From: Clostridia bacterium
GTDB lineage: Bacteria > Bacillota > Clostridia > Acetivibrionales > DSM-2933
Length of the DNA: 64,000 nucleotides
NCBI GenBank assembly: GCA_026416815.1
Contig: JAOAEJ010000041.1
Span: 23,942-87,941 of the forward strand
Reading direction: 5' to 3'
Below the pieces are notes generated by a model. The model saw only the letters and a list, made by a program, of their open reading frames with translations. It was not told the origin of the DNA and made no database searches. The position numbers were made by a program, and so were the translations under genes. Shown here one piece after another: positions 47,310-54,434 of this stretch; the stretch's first letter is position 1; the number at the start of each line of letters is the position of its first letter.

Positions 47310-47567
47310 GTGGCTTGTTATAATATTATGGCTGTTATAATCAATCATCGTACACAAAAAGCTATAAAGGTTCAGGAAGTTCTGACTAATCACGGATGTT
47401 CTATAAAAATGAGGCTTGGGTTGCACGAAGCAGGAGATGTGTGTTCCGATGAGGGACTTGTTATCCTGCAGCTTTGTGGGGACGATAATGAAGTAAAGGC
47501 GTTGGAAAGTGATCTAAACAGTTTAGAAGGAGTGAAAGCAAAAACTATAAATATTTGTTCAGATTAA
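47310..47567 (+). CDS. TM1266-like iron-only hydrogenase system regulator
   Basis: The start is GTG 47310, six bases after GGTGAGGGGG; an ATG at 47328 is possible. 85 residues with an ACT/NikR-C-like ferredoxin fold: NIMAVIINHRTQKAIKVQEVLTNHGCSIKMRLGLHE, then VILQLCGDDNEVKALESDLNSLEGVKAKTINI. These small proteins accompany hydrogenase maturation genes in many anaerobes and are thought to sense a ligand. No hydrogenase gene is in the window. The pairing with ferritin suggests an iron-related role, which is inference. Confidence 0.75.
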   Translation: MACYNIMAVIINHRTQKAIKVQEVLTNHGCSIKMRLGLHEAGDVCSDEGLVILQLCGDDNEVKALESDLNSLEGVKAKTINICSD

Positions 47568-47593
47568 AGTTTTTTATAATATACCTGTTAAAT

Positions 47594-47630
47594 ATAGGAG
47601 AGACCTGGCTTAGTTAAGGGTCTCTCCTAT
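47594..47630 (+). terminator. terminator after the TM1266-like gene
   Basis: 12-bp arms ATAGGAGAGACC and GGTCTCTCCTAT, followed after one G by T6. Confidence 0.9.
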
Positions 47631-47710
47631 GTTTTTTACTGCTGTAAATCTAATAAAACCTTATTTATATTTACAGCATAAAATCATATAAGCTCCTTAT
47701 TGAAAAATAA

Positions 47711-47880
47711 GCCTTTTTACCGGAAAAAGAGCTGCCAATCTACTCTGTAGAGTACTAGGAAAAGAAAATATCAATCACTTTTGACTGTGCATGGGGTGCT
47801 GGAGATATTCCAGATATTTTGTATACTCTTAGAAACGAAGACGTAAAAGCAACTTTTTTTATGGTAGGCAAAGGCCTACA
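47711..47880 (+). pseudogene. polysaccharide deacetylase (NodB) remnant
   Basis: In one frame the DNA reads ELPIYSVEY-stop-EKKISITFDCAWGAGDIPDI, then LRNEDVKATFFMVG, which is the start of a polysaccharide-deacetylase catalytic domain of the sporulation/PdaA-like type (strand ITFD with a metal Asp). A TAG codon interrupts it and the homology stops after FFMVG. The rest of the domain is missing and a different gene follows in another frame. It is a deletion remnant. Confidence 0.8.
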
Positions 47881-47907
47881 CTTTTACCGACCTATCCTTA
47901 CTATTCT

Positions 47908-48456
47908 ATGCCATCTACTAAAGTACAAGTTTATGATGGTGTTAATACTTGGTATGAATCATCCTATGGTTATGTTACGCTAGGAAGTAGAGTGACTTAT
48001 GATGCACAAACTAAAGCAGGTACATGGTTCTATAATTCAAGTACCTCCCATAGCTTTAAAGGAATGGCTGCAAGCCTATCTCCGGCTGTCCATGGCGCTA
48101 AAGGACCATATAATTGTTTGGCGTTTGTACTCGGAATACTTAACGAATGGGTATGGCCTTGGAAAGATTCGAATGGAGCTGTAAAAGCACCTTCCAAGGA
48201 TGAATTACGTAGTTATATGGCTGCATATGGTTTTTATACATCATCTGATACTTTGATACGTGATGCCAGGGTTATATACTACTATAGTAGCAGTATTTTG
48301 GGCAATACAGGTCATTTTGCAAAAGTTGTAGCATGGGACTCATTAGGTTATCCTACAAAAGTACAGTCTAAGTTAGGACCAGCGGAGGTTTTGGAAAACA
48401 CAGGATACGACGTTTTTAGAAATAAGTATGGCGGACCCTATATGTTTTTTAAATAA
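47908..48456 (+). CDS. uncharacterised protein, possible papain-like or amidase fold, 5' end doubtful
   Basis: 182 residues from ATG 47908. There is no ribosome site before this ATG and the reading frame continues upstream into the deacetylase remnant, so the gene may have lost its true start and signal peptide. The segment GAKGPYNCLAFVLGILNEWVWPW has a Cys preceding a helix, and TGHFAKVVAWDS supplies a His in a strand, the Cys/His arrangement of NlpC/P60-like or other papain-fold enzymes. I cannot place it in a named family. The N-terminal part (STKVQVYDGVNTWYESSYGYVTLGS) is beta-rich, like a wall-exposed protein. Two short genes follow closely and may act with it. Confidence 0.6.
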   Translation: MPSTKVQVYDGVNTWYESSYGYVTLGSRVTYDAQTKAGTWFYNSSTSHSFKGMAASLSPAVHGAKGPYNCLAFVLGILNEWVWPWKDSNGAVKAPSKDELRSYMAAYGFYTSSDTLIRDARVIYYYSSSILGNTGHFAKVVAWDSLGYPTKVQSKLGPAEVLENTGYDVFRNKYGGPYMFFK

Positions 48457-48483
48457 TGAAAATAGAGTGAGGAGGGCCTTTGA

Positions 48484-48990
48484 ATGTTAAAAAGGAAATT
48501 ACTTATATCCGGAACGATTGTAATAATAGTAGCTTGTATTACGGCTTCGGGATTATTTGCGCAAAAACTTTTATATCCTGAACCCAAAGAGAGAAGAACC
48601 GATATGCCAAAAAGTTATAAGTGGAATCCTGAAGAAGGAGAATACTATAATGCCAATGAATATGAGTGGGACCCCCAATCAGGTGGATATGTAGACAAAA
48701 AGTTAAAAGCTGCAGAAAAGGACTTACAGCAAAAAGTATCCAGTGGGCAAGTGGAGACATTGAGGGATCCAATAGATGTATGGATGGAACAACATAAAGA
48801 CTCAAAGGAACAATTTGACATTGCTTTGATAAACTATGAGACTTCTTTTAGAAAATATTCAATTGAGCACCGAGATGAAATGATAGGAAGAGCTGCCTAT
48901 GATCCTAATTTTGATCCATCGTTAAAGATATTGCTTGACTTGGGGGTAACACATCTTCCACGGATGATAACCCATATAGAAAAGGAGTAG
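48484..48990 (+). CDS. membrane-anchored hypothetical protein
   Basis: 168 residues with GAGGAGGGCC before the ATG. An N-terminal helix (LLISGTIVIIVACITASGLFA) would anchor it in the membrane or act as a signal. An acidic region with a PKSYKWNPEEGEYYNANEYEWDPQSGGYV stretch is followed by a helical C-terminus ending LLDLGVTHLPRMITHIEKE. No family was recognised. The next gene continues in the same frame after one TAG codon, and both contain an LG/LF..LP..(M/V)...I.KG-type segment, so the two may once have been one protein. Confidence 0.6.
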   Translation: MLKRKLLISGTIVIIVACITASGLFAQKLLYPEPKERRTDMPKSYKWNPEEGEYYNANEYEWDPQSGGYVDKKLKAAEKDLQQKVSSGQVETLRDPIDVWMEQHKDSKEQFDIALINYETSFRKYSIEHRDEMIGRAAYDPNFDPSLKILLDLGVTHLPRMITHIEKE

Positions 48991-49005
48991 GCATGGGCCG
49001 GAAAA

Positions 49006-49419
49006 ATGATGATTATTGTACATAGAACCATAGGAACAGGGGTTGCTGATATAGACGAGTCTGATAATGGAAGAACGAACTGGATGAAATCATTAAAAGA
49101 AAAACTCAGCAGTATTGACCACAAACTTAAAGAAGCCTCTGAAAATGCGAAAGTTGCTAAGAGCAAGGAGGAAAAAGATAAAATTAAGAATAGTGTAAAG
49201 GAATTCGGGCTTTTTGCACTGCCCTATGTACAGGATGAAATAGATAAAGGCGACTATAGCCTTGTAGAATATCTGCCAGAAGTAGTAGACAGCTATACAA
49301 AAGTAGGTAAAGATGAACTGGAAAAAAAGGATAATCAATTCTGGAAAGTATGGTTTGATAAAAATCAGGGTGATATAAAGGTATTGAGAGGCATTATTAA
49401 AGAACAAACAAAGGAATAA
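49006..49419 (+). CDS. hypothetical protein, possibly the 3' half of a split gene
   Basis: 137 residues from ATG 49006, in frame with the preceding gene and separated from it by a single TAG at 48988-48990 and four sense codons. The start has only a weak GGAAAA site. The product is charged and helical (SLKEKLSSIDHKLKEASENAKVAKSKEEKDKIKNSVKEFG), then LFALPYVQDEIDKGDYSLVEYLPEVV, similar in pattern to the end of the upstream protein. There is no signal peptide of its own. This would make sense if it were formerly the secreted C-terminus of the 168-residue protein. Function is unknown. Confidence 0.5.
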   Translation: MMIIVHRTIGTGVADIDESDNGRTNWMKSLKEKLSSIDHKLKEASENAKVAKSKEEKDKIKNSVKEFGLFALPYVQDEIDKGDYSLVEYLPEVVDSYTKVGKDELEKKDNQFWKVWFDKNQGDIKVLRGIIKEQTKE

Positions 49420-49540
49420 GTTTTGAGGCTACCTTGTTGTATATCAGAGGCTATAGGAGGTTACGTGTAGAAGCACAGTAAAAATTTACAGCCTTTCTGC
49501 TAAGAGCGTTAAGTAATCCCCTTTAGAGATTTGGCAAATG

Positions 49541-49584
49541 TAAGCGGTTAATATCTATCAGCGTGATAGGAATTTAACCGCTTA
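49541..49584 (+). terminator. hairpin upstream of dinB
   Basis: 11-bp arms TAAGCGGTTAA and TTAACCGCTTA with an inner CTATCA/TGATAG stem, followed by TTATTTTTTA. Confidence 0.8.
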
Positions 49585-49677
49585 TTATTTTTTATCTCGG
49601 TATCCCACCTAGTAGAGGAATAATTAAAAGGAAAGTATCTGCTATGGTTATAGGACACGCTTAATGGGAAATATTAC

Positions 49678-49707
49678 TTTACATAGAACATGTGTTCGTT
49701 GTATAAT
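49678..49707 (+). promoter_or_regulatory. dinB promoter with LexA (DinR) box
   Basis: -35 TTTACA (49678-49683) and perfect -10 TATAAT (49702-49707), 18 bp apart. The spacer contains GAAC-ATGT-GTTC (49686-49697), a perfect Firmicutes LexA box core. SOS induction of dinB is predicted. Confidence 0.88.
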
Positions 49708-49728
49708 ATAATCTACCAGGTGAGTTAA

Positions 49729-50979
49729 ATGAAGAAAAGAACTATTTTTCACATAGATGTAAATAGCGCATACCTGAGCTGGGAGGCAGTCTACAGGCTT
49801 CAGCACGGTGCGGAGGTTGACTTGCGGGATATTCCTTCTGTAGTAGGCGGGGATGAGGCCTCCAGACACGGGATTGTGTTGGCCAAATCCCTGCCAGCAA
49901 AGAAATATAAAATTCAAACAGGGGAATCTTTGTTTGCTGCAAGGCAAAAATGTCCGGGGCTTATTGTAGTACCTCCGCATTACGCGCTTTATATGCAGTG
50001 CCATAAGGCAATGCTAGATATTTTCAGCCAGTATTCACCAAGTGTTCAGGTTTTCTCGATAGATGAATGCTTTTTGGATTATACCAATATGGAAGGAATA
50101 TGGGGGCCACCATTAGAGGTAGCTCATGCTATTAGGGAAAGAGTTAAGAAAGAGCTTGGATTTACTGTAAATATTGGAATATCAACGAATAAACTCCTTG
50201 CCAAAATAGGTGGAGATTTAAAGAAACCCGACATGGTGCATACCCTTTATCCCGAGGAGATACCTTGGAAGATGTGGCCATTACCTGTGGAAGACCTATA
50301 TATGGTAGGCAGGGCAACGGCTCCAAAACTACACCAGTTGGGAATCTACACTATAGGCCAGCTGGCAAACGCAGATCCGGAGCTATTAAAATACAAGCTC
50401 AAGAGCTTCGGTCAGTTAATATGGAGCTACGCCAATGGTATCGAAGAGTCACCGGTAGTTAATAGCGGAAGACCTCCAATAAAGGGAATAGGGAATTCCA
50501 CCACTATAAGCTTTGATGTAGACAATCGGAGCGATGCCTGCAAGGTACTGCTATCACTTACCGAAACAGTATGCATGAGGCTTCGGCAAGCCGGATATTG
50601 TGCAAGGTTGGTTGCCGTTTCAATAAGGGCAAATGATTTTTTTCACTACACCCATCAACGGAAATTTTATACCCCTACTGATTGCACAACGGACATCTAC
50701 GAAATGGCCTGCAAGCTTTTCGATGAATTGTGGAAGGGGCAGCTCATAAGGCATATAGGAGTTAGGGTGTCAGAGCTTTGTGCCAATGACTTTATACAGC
50801 TTTCACTCTTTGAAGAAAACAACGAGAAAAAGAAAAAGCTTGATGAAACCATAGATAATATACGAATGAAATACGGCTCCAGAGCTATATTCCGCTCGGT
50901 GTTCCTACACTCGGGACTACAGCCGGTATCTGGAGGAGTGATGGATGAGGACTATCAAATGATGTCGAGTCTATTATAG
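49729..50979 (+). CDS. dinB: DNA polymerase IV, Y family
   Basis: 416 residues. It is a translesion polymerase. The catalytic metal-binding residues are the Asp in IFHIDVNSAYLSWE near the N-terminus and the Asp-Glu in VFSIDECFLDYT. The steric YxxR-type region, the VNIGISTNKLLAKIGGDLKKPD palm/thumb segment and the little-finger domain (from about 245, GIGNSTTISFD) are present. The C-terminus carries LIQLSLFEEN-like sequence (FIQLSLF), the clamp-binding motif for the DnaN ring. It is driven by a LexA-controlled promoter and followed at once by a small partner gene. Confidence 0.94.
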   Translation: MKKRTIFHIDVNSAYLSWEAVYRLQHGAEVDLRDIPSVVGGDEASRHGIVLAKSLPAKKYKIQTGESLFAARQKCPGLIVVPPHYALYMQCHKAMLDIFSQYSPSVQVFSIDECFLDYTNMEGIWGPPLEVAHAIRERVKKELGFTVNIGISTNKLLAKIGGDLKKPDMVHTLYPEEIPWKMWPLPVEDLYMVGRATAPKLHQLGIYTIGQLANADPELLKYKLKSFGQLIWSYANGIEESPVVNSGRPPIKGIGNSTTISFDVDNRSDACKVLLSLTETVCMRLRQAGYCARLVAVSIRANDFFHYTHQRKFYTPTDCTTDIYEMACKLFDELWKGQLIRHIGVRVSELCANDFIQLSLFEENNEKKKKLDETIDNIRMKYGSRAIFRSVFLHSGLQPVSGGVMDEDYQMMSSLL

Positions 50980-50990
50980 GGGTGAAGTAT

Positions 50991-51254
50991 ATGAAAGTCT
51001 TGATGAAACCTATAAAAATGATTGCATGGTTTGAGGAAACCGGCAAGTTGACACCTGTTCGTTACCAGATGACGAATGAGGCAAAAGAAAATACTACTGT
51101 TAACATTGATAAAATTATCCTGAGAGAAGAAGAAAAGCTTGCAGGGAATCGTATGTATATATACCGCTGTCAGAGCAACATTGAGGGAATTGAAAAAGTT
51201 TATGAATTGAAGTATGAGGTAAGTACATGTAAATGGTTTTTATATAAGATATAG
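50991..51254 (+). CDS. small conserved partner of dinB
   Basis: The start is ATG 50991, with GGGGTGA just before it; a GTG at 50982 is in that site. 87 residues: MKVLMKPIKMIAWFEETGKLTPVRYQM..., ending YELKYEVSTCKWFLYKI. I recognise this as a short protein commonly found directly downstream of DinB-type polymerases in clostridia, with no characterised function. It is basic, with a mixed beta pattern. Its position behind the LexA-controlled promoter implies a role in damage tolerance, perhaps polymerase regulation. Confidence 0.7.
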   Translation: MKVLMKPIKMIAWFEETGKLTPVRYQMTNEAKENTTVNIDKIILREEEKLAGNRMYIYRCQSNIEGIEKVYELKYEVSTCKWFLYKI

Positions 51255-51266
51255 TAGTCTTATAAG

Positions 51267-51296
51267 CAGGCAGAGAATGGATTTGCCTGTTTTTTT
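51267..51296 (+). terminator. terminator of the dinB operon
   Basis: CAGGCA and TGCCTG arms with an 11-nt loop and T7. Confidence 0.85.
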
Positions 51297-51299
51297 GTT

Positions 51300-51326
51300 G
51301 TATACATAATGGTATAATATGTATAC
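51300..51326. promoter_or_regulatory. palindrome over the yedK -10 box
   Basis: 9-bp arms GTATACATA (51300-51308) and TATGTATAC (51318-51326) enclose 9 bp that include the -10 TATAAT (51313-51318). A dimeric repressor bound here would block the promoter. It is not a LexA box. Confidence 0.55.
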
Positions 51327-51363
51327 AACCGATACAATAATTAGTATGAGGTGACGTGATAAT

Positions 51364-51972
51364 ATGTGCGGTAGATTTATTATTTTCTCCGAAGCCGAGG
51401 AAATAGAAATAAAGAGCATTGTAGAGGAAATTAATAGAAAGTACACAGGCGGAGCAGCAGTAAAAACAGGAGAGATCTTCCCTACCGACACTGTCCCTGT
51501 TATAACCGCTGAAAAAGGTGTGAGAACCTTGAGTTTGCACAAATGGGGCTTTCCAGGCTTTAAAAACAGTGGCGTAATAATAAATGCCAGGAGTGAGACC
51601 CTCCATGAAAAGCCCATGTTTAGGAATGCGTTGTTTGCAAGGCGATGCTTAATACCGGCAAATGGCTTTTTTGAATGGAAGAAGATAGGGAAGGAAAAGC
51701 AAAAACACCTCATTCGTTCTTCAGAACAACGAGTTTTTTACATGGCCGGTCTATATGGTAAGTTTGTTGATAAGCAAAACACTCCTTTTACAGCATTTGT
51801 GATCATTACCACACCAGCTAGTGCCAGTATGGCAGATATCCATGAAAGAATGCCTGTAATACTCACTGATGAATCAGGAATTAAAACATGGCTTGATTGT
51901 AGTAGTACTAATTTATCAATATTAAAACCCCTAATGGATCCATATGAAAGGTTGATCATTACCACTGCATGA
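51364..51972 (+). CDS. yedK: SRAP-domain abasic-site protein YedK/HMCES
   Basis: 202 residues. SRAP proteins attach covalently to abasic sites in single-stranded DNA through Cys2 and shield them at stalled forks. All active residues are visible: Cys2 in MCGRF, N74 in IINARSET, E104 in NGFFEWKK and H160 in MADIHERMP. Start choice is fixed because the Cys must follow the initiator Met. It lies just after the LexA-controlled dinB operon but behind a terminator, with its own palindromic promoter, so the two damage-response genes are regulated separately. Confidence 0.95.
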   Translation: MCGRFIIFSEAEEIEIKSIVEEINRKYTGGAAVKTGEIFPTDTVPVITAEKGVRTLSLHKWGFPGFKNSGVIINARSETLHEKPMFRNALFARRCLIPANGFFEWKKIGKEKQKHLIRSSEQRVFYMAGLYGKFVDKQNTPFTAFVIITTPASASMADIHERMPVILTDESGIKTWLDCSSTNLSILKPLMDPYERLIITTA

Positions 51973-52090
51973 AAAAACAATTACTGCAGATAAGGTAAAC
52001 CAATAATATGTTATTATTTATTTACTGGAGTGTTGAAATATTTTCATGCTATTAATAACTTCCTATATGAGACAGGTGGGTGAAAACTAA

Positions 52091-52738
52091 ATGGAGGCTA
52101 AAATGTTACAACATAGATATTTAAGCGATAGGATAATAATATTAGATTCACCAATAGATGATGAAAATGCAAGTGTCATAGTAGAACAATTGATATATTT
52201 AAATGATACATCAAAGCATAAGGATATTAGCTTGTTGATTGATTGTCCGGGCGGTTCGGTAGCTGCAGGTTTTGCAATTTATGATACTATGAGATGGTGC
52301 GAGTGTAATATTAGTACTATATGTTTAAGTATGACTGCTGGATTTGCTTCATTGTTGTTATCAGCAGGAACAAAAGGGAAGAGGTATATGTTTAATGATT
52401 CCCTATTTACTCCGACACAGTATATTAATAGTGAAAGTCCCAAAATCTATACCGAAAACGCCGAAATACTGAATAGGGTTATTGATAAGACTATCCAGGT
52501 TTATGCTGATATTACAGGAAATACTTTTGAAGTAATGAAACTTGCTTGTCTTACAGGACATATTCTATCTCCAGCTGAAGCAGTATCAAATGGATTTGTT
52601 GACCATGTTATCGGGGAAAGTTGCGTTGGGGTGCGAATGCTAAGAAACTCAAGGAAGTTTAAAGCGCTGAGTGCATTTAAAAATCTTTATTACAACAACA
52701 TCATAAAAACATTAAAATATAAAGGTGCTATTAGCTAA
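52091..52738 (+). CDS. ClpP-like protein without the catalytic triad
   Basis: 215 residues with ClpP architecture: LIDCPGGSVAAGFAIYDTMRWC, SAGTKGKRYMFNDSLF and LSPAEAVSNGFVD line up with ClpP landmarks. The active Ser position (AASMG in ClpP) is G84 in MTAGFASLLL, the active His position (IMIHQP) is T109 in SLFTPTQ, and the Asp position is Gly in LTGHILS, so the protein should not cleave peptides. Pseudo-ClpP proteins such as ClpR form mixed rings or act as scaffolds. A 23-residue basic tail (RKFKALSAFKNLYYNNIIKTLKYK) extends the C-terminus. The start is ATG 52091; an ATG at 52103 also has a good GGAGG site. It is followed by the CRISPR locus but separated by 366 bp. Confidence 0.85.
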   Translation: MEAKMLQHRYLSDRIIILDSPIDDENASVIVEQLIYLNDTSKHKDISLLIDCPGGSVAAGFAIYDTMRWCECNISTICLSMTAGFASLLLSAGTKGKRYMFNDSLFTPTQYINSESPKIYTENAEILNRVIDKTIQVYADITGNTFEVMKLACLTGHILSPAEAVSNGFVDHVIGESCVGVRMLRNSRKFKALSAFKNLYYNNIIKTLKYKGAIS

Positions 52739-53104
52739 ACATATACGATAGCAACCTAGCATTTTAAAGGTATATAGCCATTTTCAGCCTAAGGTACTAT
52801 ATTAATTATCGGTTATAGGCTTATTTCTCTTCTCAAAGTATCCAATATAACACCCTTTCACAAATCTAAAAATTATCATTATTGTCCTCTATATTCAAAC
52901 TCTTGTTAGTTATCAAAACAATTGCGCCACTTTAAATATAATGTCTAAGTTTGCAGGAATTAGTAAAATTATGGAGAATATACAAAGGGTATATTTTGAA
53001 TTTTAGCAAAAGTTAACTATCAACCAAAGCACATAATAATGTCCTTAGTAAAATTAATAAGTTGAGATAGAAATATATACTACAATGCGGAAGGGGCTGG
53101 AAAT
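52739..53104. other. intergenic region upstream of the CRISPR-Cas operon
   Basis: 366 AT-rich bp with no gene. A loose AGCCTAAGG/TATAGGCT hairpin at about 52786-52821 could end the ClpP-like gene. The operon promoter must lie in the last 150 bp, and GCGGAAGGGG at about 53087 is the ribosome site of the first gene. Confidence 0.5.
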
Positions 53105-54418
53105 GTGTCGGAACCAAAGAAGGTACTTATAATATCGTTAGGTGGATCTCCTAATCAAACAATTAAATCAATTGAGTTTAACAAACCTGAATTCATTCTC
53201 TTTTTCTGTTCTCCGGAGACTCTATTAAATGCCAAAAATATCGTAGAAACAGTTCAAAAGAGTGTCCCTATAAAAGATTATGAGAAAATAGTAACTGAAA
53301 GTTCTGAAGATATAGGTCCGTGCTATAGGGTATTAATGCAGGAAATACCCAAAAAACTTAACTCATGGAAATGTACATTCAGTGACGTATCGGTAGATTA
53401 TACCGGTGGCACTAAGTCAATGTCTGCAGCTCTTGTCCTAGCTACTATAGAAAATTGTAATAATTATAGCTATATAGGCGGTAGCGATAGGACTAAAGAT
53501 GGTGTAGGTATAGTAATTGATGATAAAGAACGGGTTATATACCAGGCTAATCCCTGGAATGAACTTGCTGTAGGTGAACTGAAAGTCATAGATTCGCTCT
53601 TTAACAAAGCAAGGTATTTAGCGGCCTTTGAATTGCTTGAAAAAGTAAAAAAATATGTAGATAGCCGTTTGAAAGACATATACGAAAATCTTTGCAAGAT
53701 TTGTCAGGCATATCATGAATGGGATAGTTTCAAGCATAAAGAAGCAAAAAACATCTTACAGCAGGCACTACCTAAATTAAAAGCATATAGGATTATTGAT
53801 AGAAATCTTGAAATACTCATAAACCAAATAGAAAGCAACTTTAATTGGCTAAATAGCCTTGTGAATGAATTAAACAGTAAAAGCAGCAGTGACAAAACAA
53901 ATCAAAACGGATATAAGCTGCTTTGTGTTGATCTTATTTCAAATGCAGCCAGACGGGGAGAAAAAGAGCAGAAATATGATGATGCAGTAGCAAGACTTTA
54001 TAGTTCATTAGAGAAACTTGCCAAATCACGATTACTGGACTTAGGTATAGATAATAGTAGAACTGAGAAAGACCAAATACCAGATAACCTTCTTGAGGTT
54101 TTCGAGAAGCATAATTTTGTTGATGAAAGCAGCCAAAGTGAGTGCTATAAATATGGTTTTAACGATTCTATGATATTATTGGCAGAGTTGAACACTGACT
54201 TTAAAGTAAAGTATGAAAGTAAGAAAATTGAACTGGAAAAGCTGATGAATATTCGCAATAGCTCTATTCTTGCCCATGGCACAGCTCCTGTATCAGAAAA
54301 TACATATAAACAGATGTTTGATATTACAATGGCTTTTGCAGGACTAAAAGAAGATGACTTAATTGAGTTTCCTGAATTCAATCTAAATACATGGGGGAAT
54401 AAGCTCCTAAAAGAATAA
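53105..54418 (+). CDS. CARF-HEPN ribonuclease, Csm6/Csx1-like (TIGR02710-like)
   Basis: 437 residues, GTG start. The N-terminal CARF domain (about 1-165) has the strand/loop KKVLIISLGGSPNQTIKSIEF and the ligand-site motif DYTGGTKSM (98-106) that marks CARF rings binding cyclic oligoadenylate. The helical C-terminal half ends with the HEPN RNase motif R384-N-SSILA-H391 (RNxxxxxH) in LMNIRNSSILAHG. In type III systems such proteins are activated by cOA made by Cas10 and degrade RNA broadly. cas10 begins 16 bp downstream. Resemblance to the TIGR02710 family is by motif, not search. Confidence 0.88.
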   Translation: MSEPKKVLIISLGGSPNQTIKSIEFNKPEFILFFCSPETLLNAKNIVETVQKSVPIKDYEKIVTESSEDIGPCYRVLMQEIPKKLNSWKCTFSDVSVDYTGGTKSMSAALVLATIENCNNYSYIGGSDRTKDGVGIVIDDKERVIYQANPWNELAVGELKVIDSLFNKARYLAAFELLEKVKKYVDSRLKDIYENLCKICQAYHEWDSFKHKEAKNILQQALPKLKAYRIIDRNLEILINQIESNFNWLNSLVNELNSKSSSDKTNQNGYKLLCVDLISNAARRGEKEQKYDDAVARLYSSLEKLAKSRLLDLGIDNSRTEKDQIPDNLLEVFEKHNFVDESSQSECYKYGFNDSMILLAELNTDFKVKYESKKIELEKLMNIRNSSILAHGTAPVSENTYKQMFDITMAFAGLKEDDLIEFPEFNLNTWGNKLLKE

Positions 54419-54434
54419 TGGGGGGAGGGGTATA

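Noticed and set aside
52091..52738. ClpP-like protein as a component of the CRISPR system
   Set aside because: It is 366 bp away from the operon with its own ribosome site, and no link between type III systems and pseudo-ClpP is known to me. It is kept as a separate observation.
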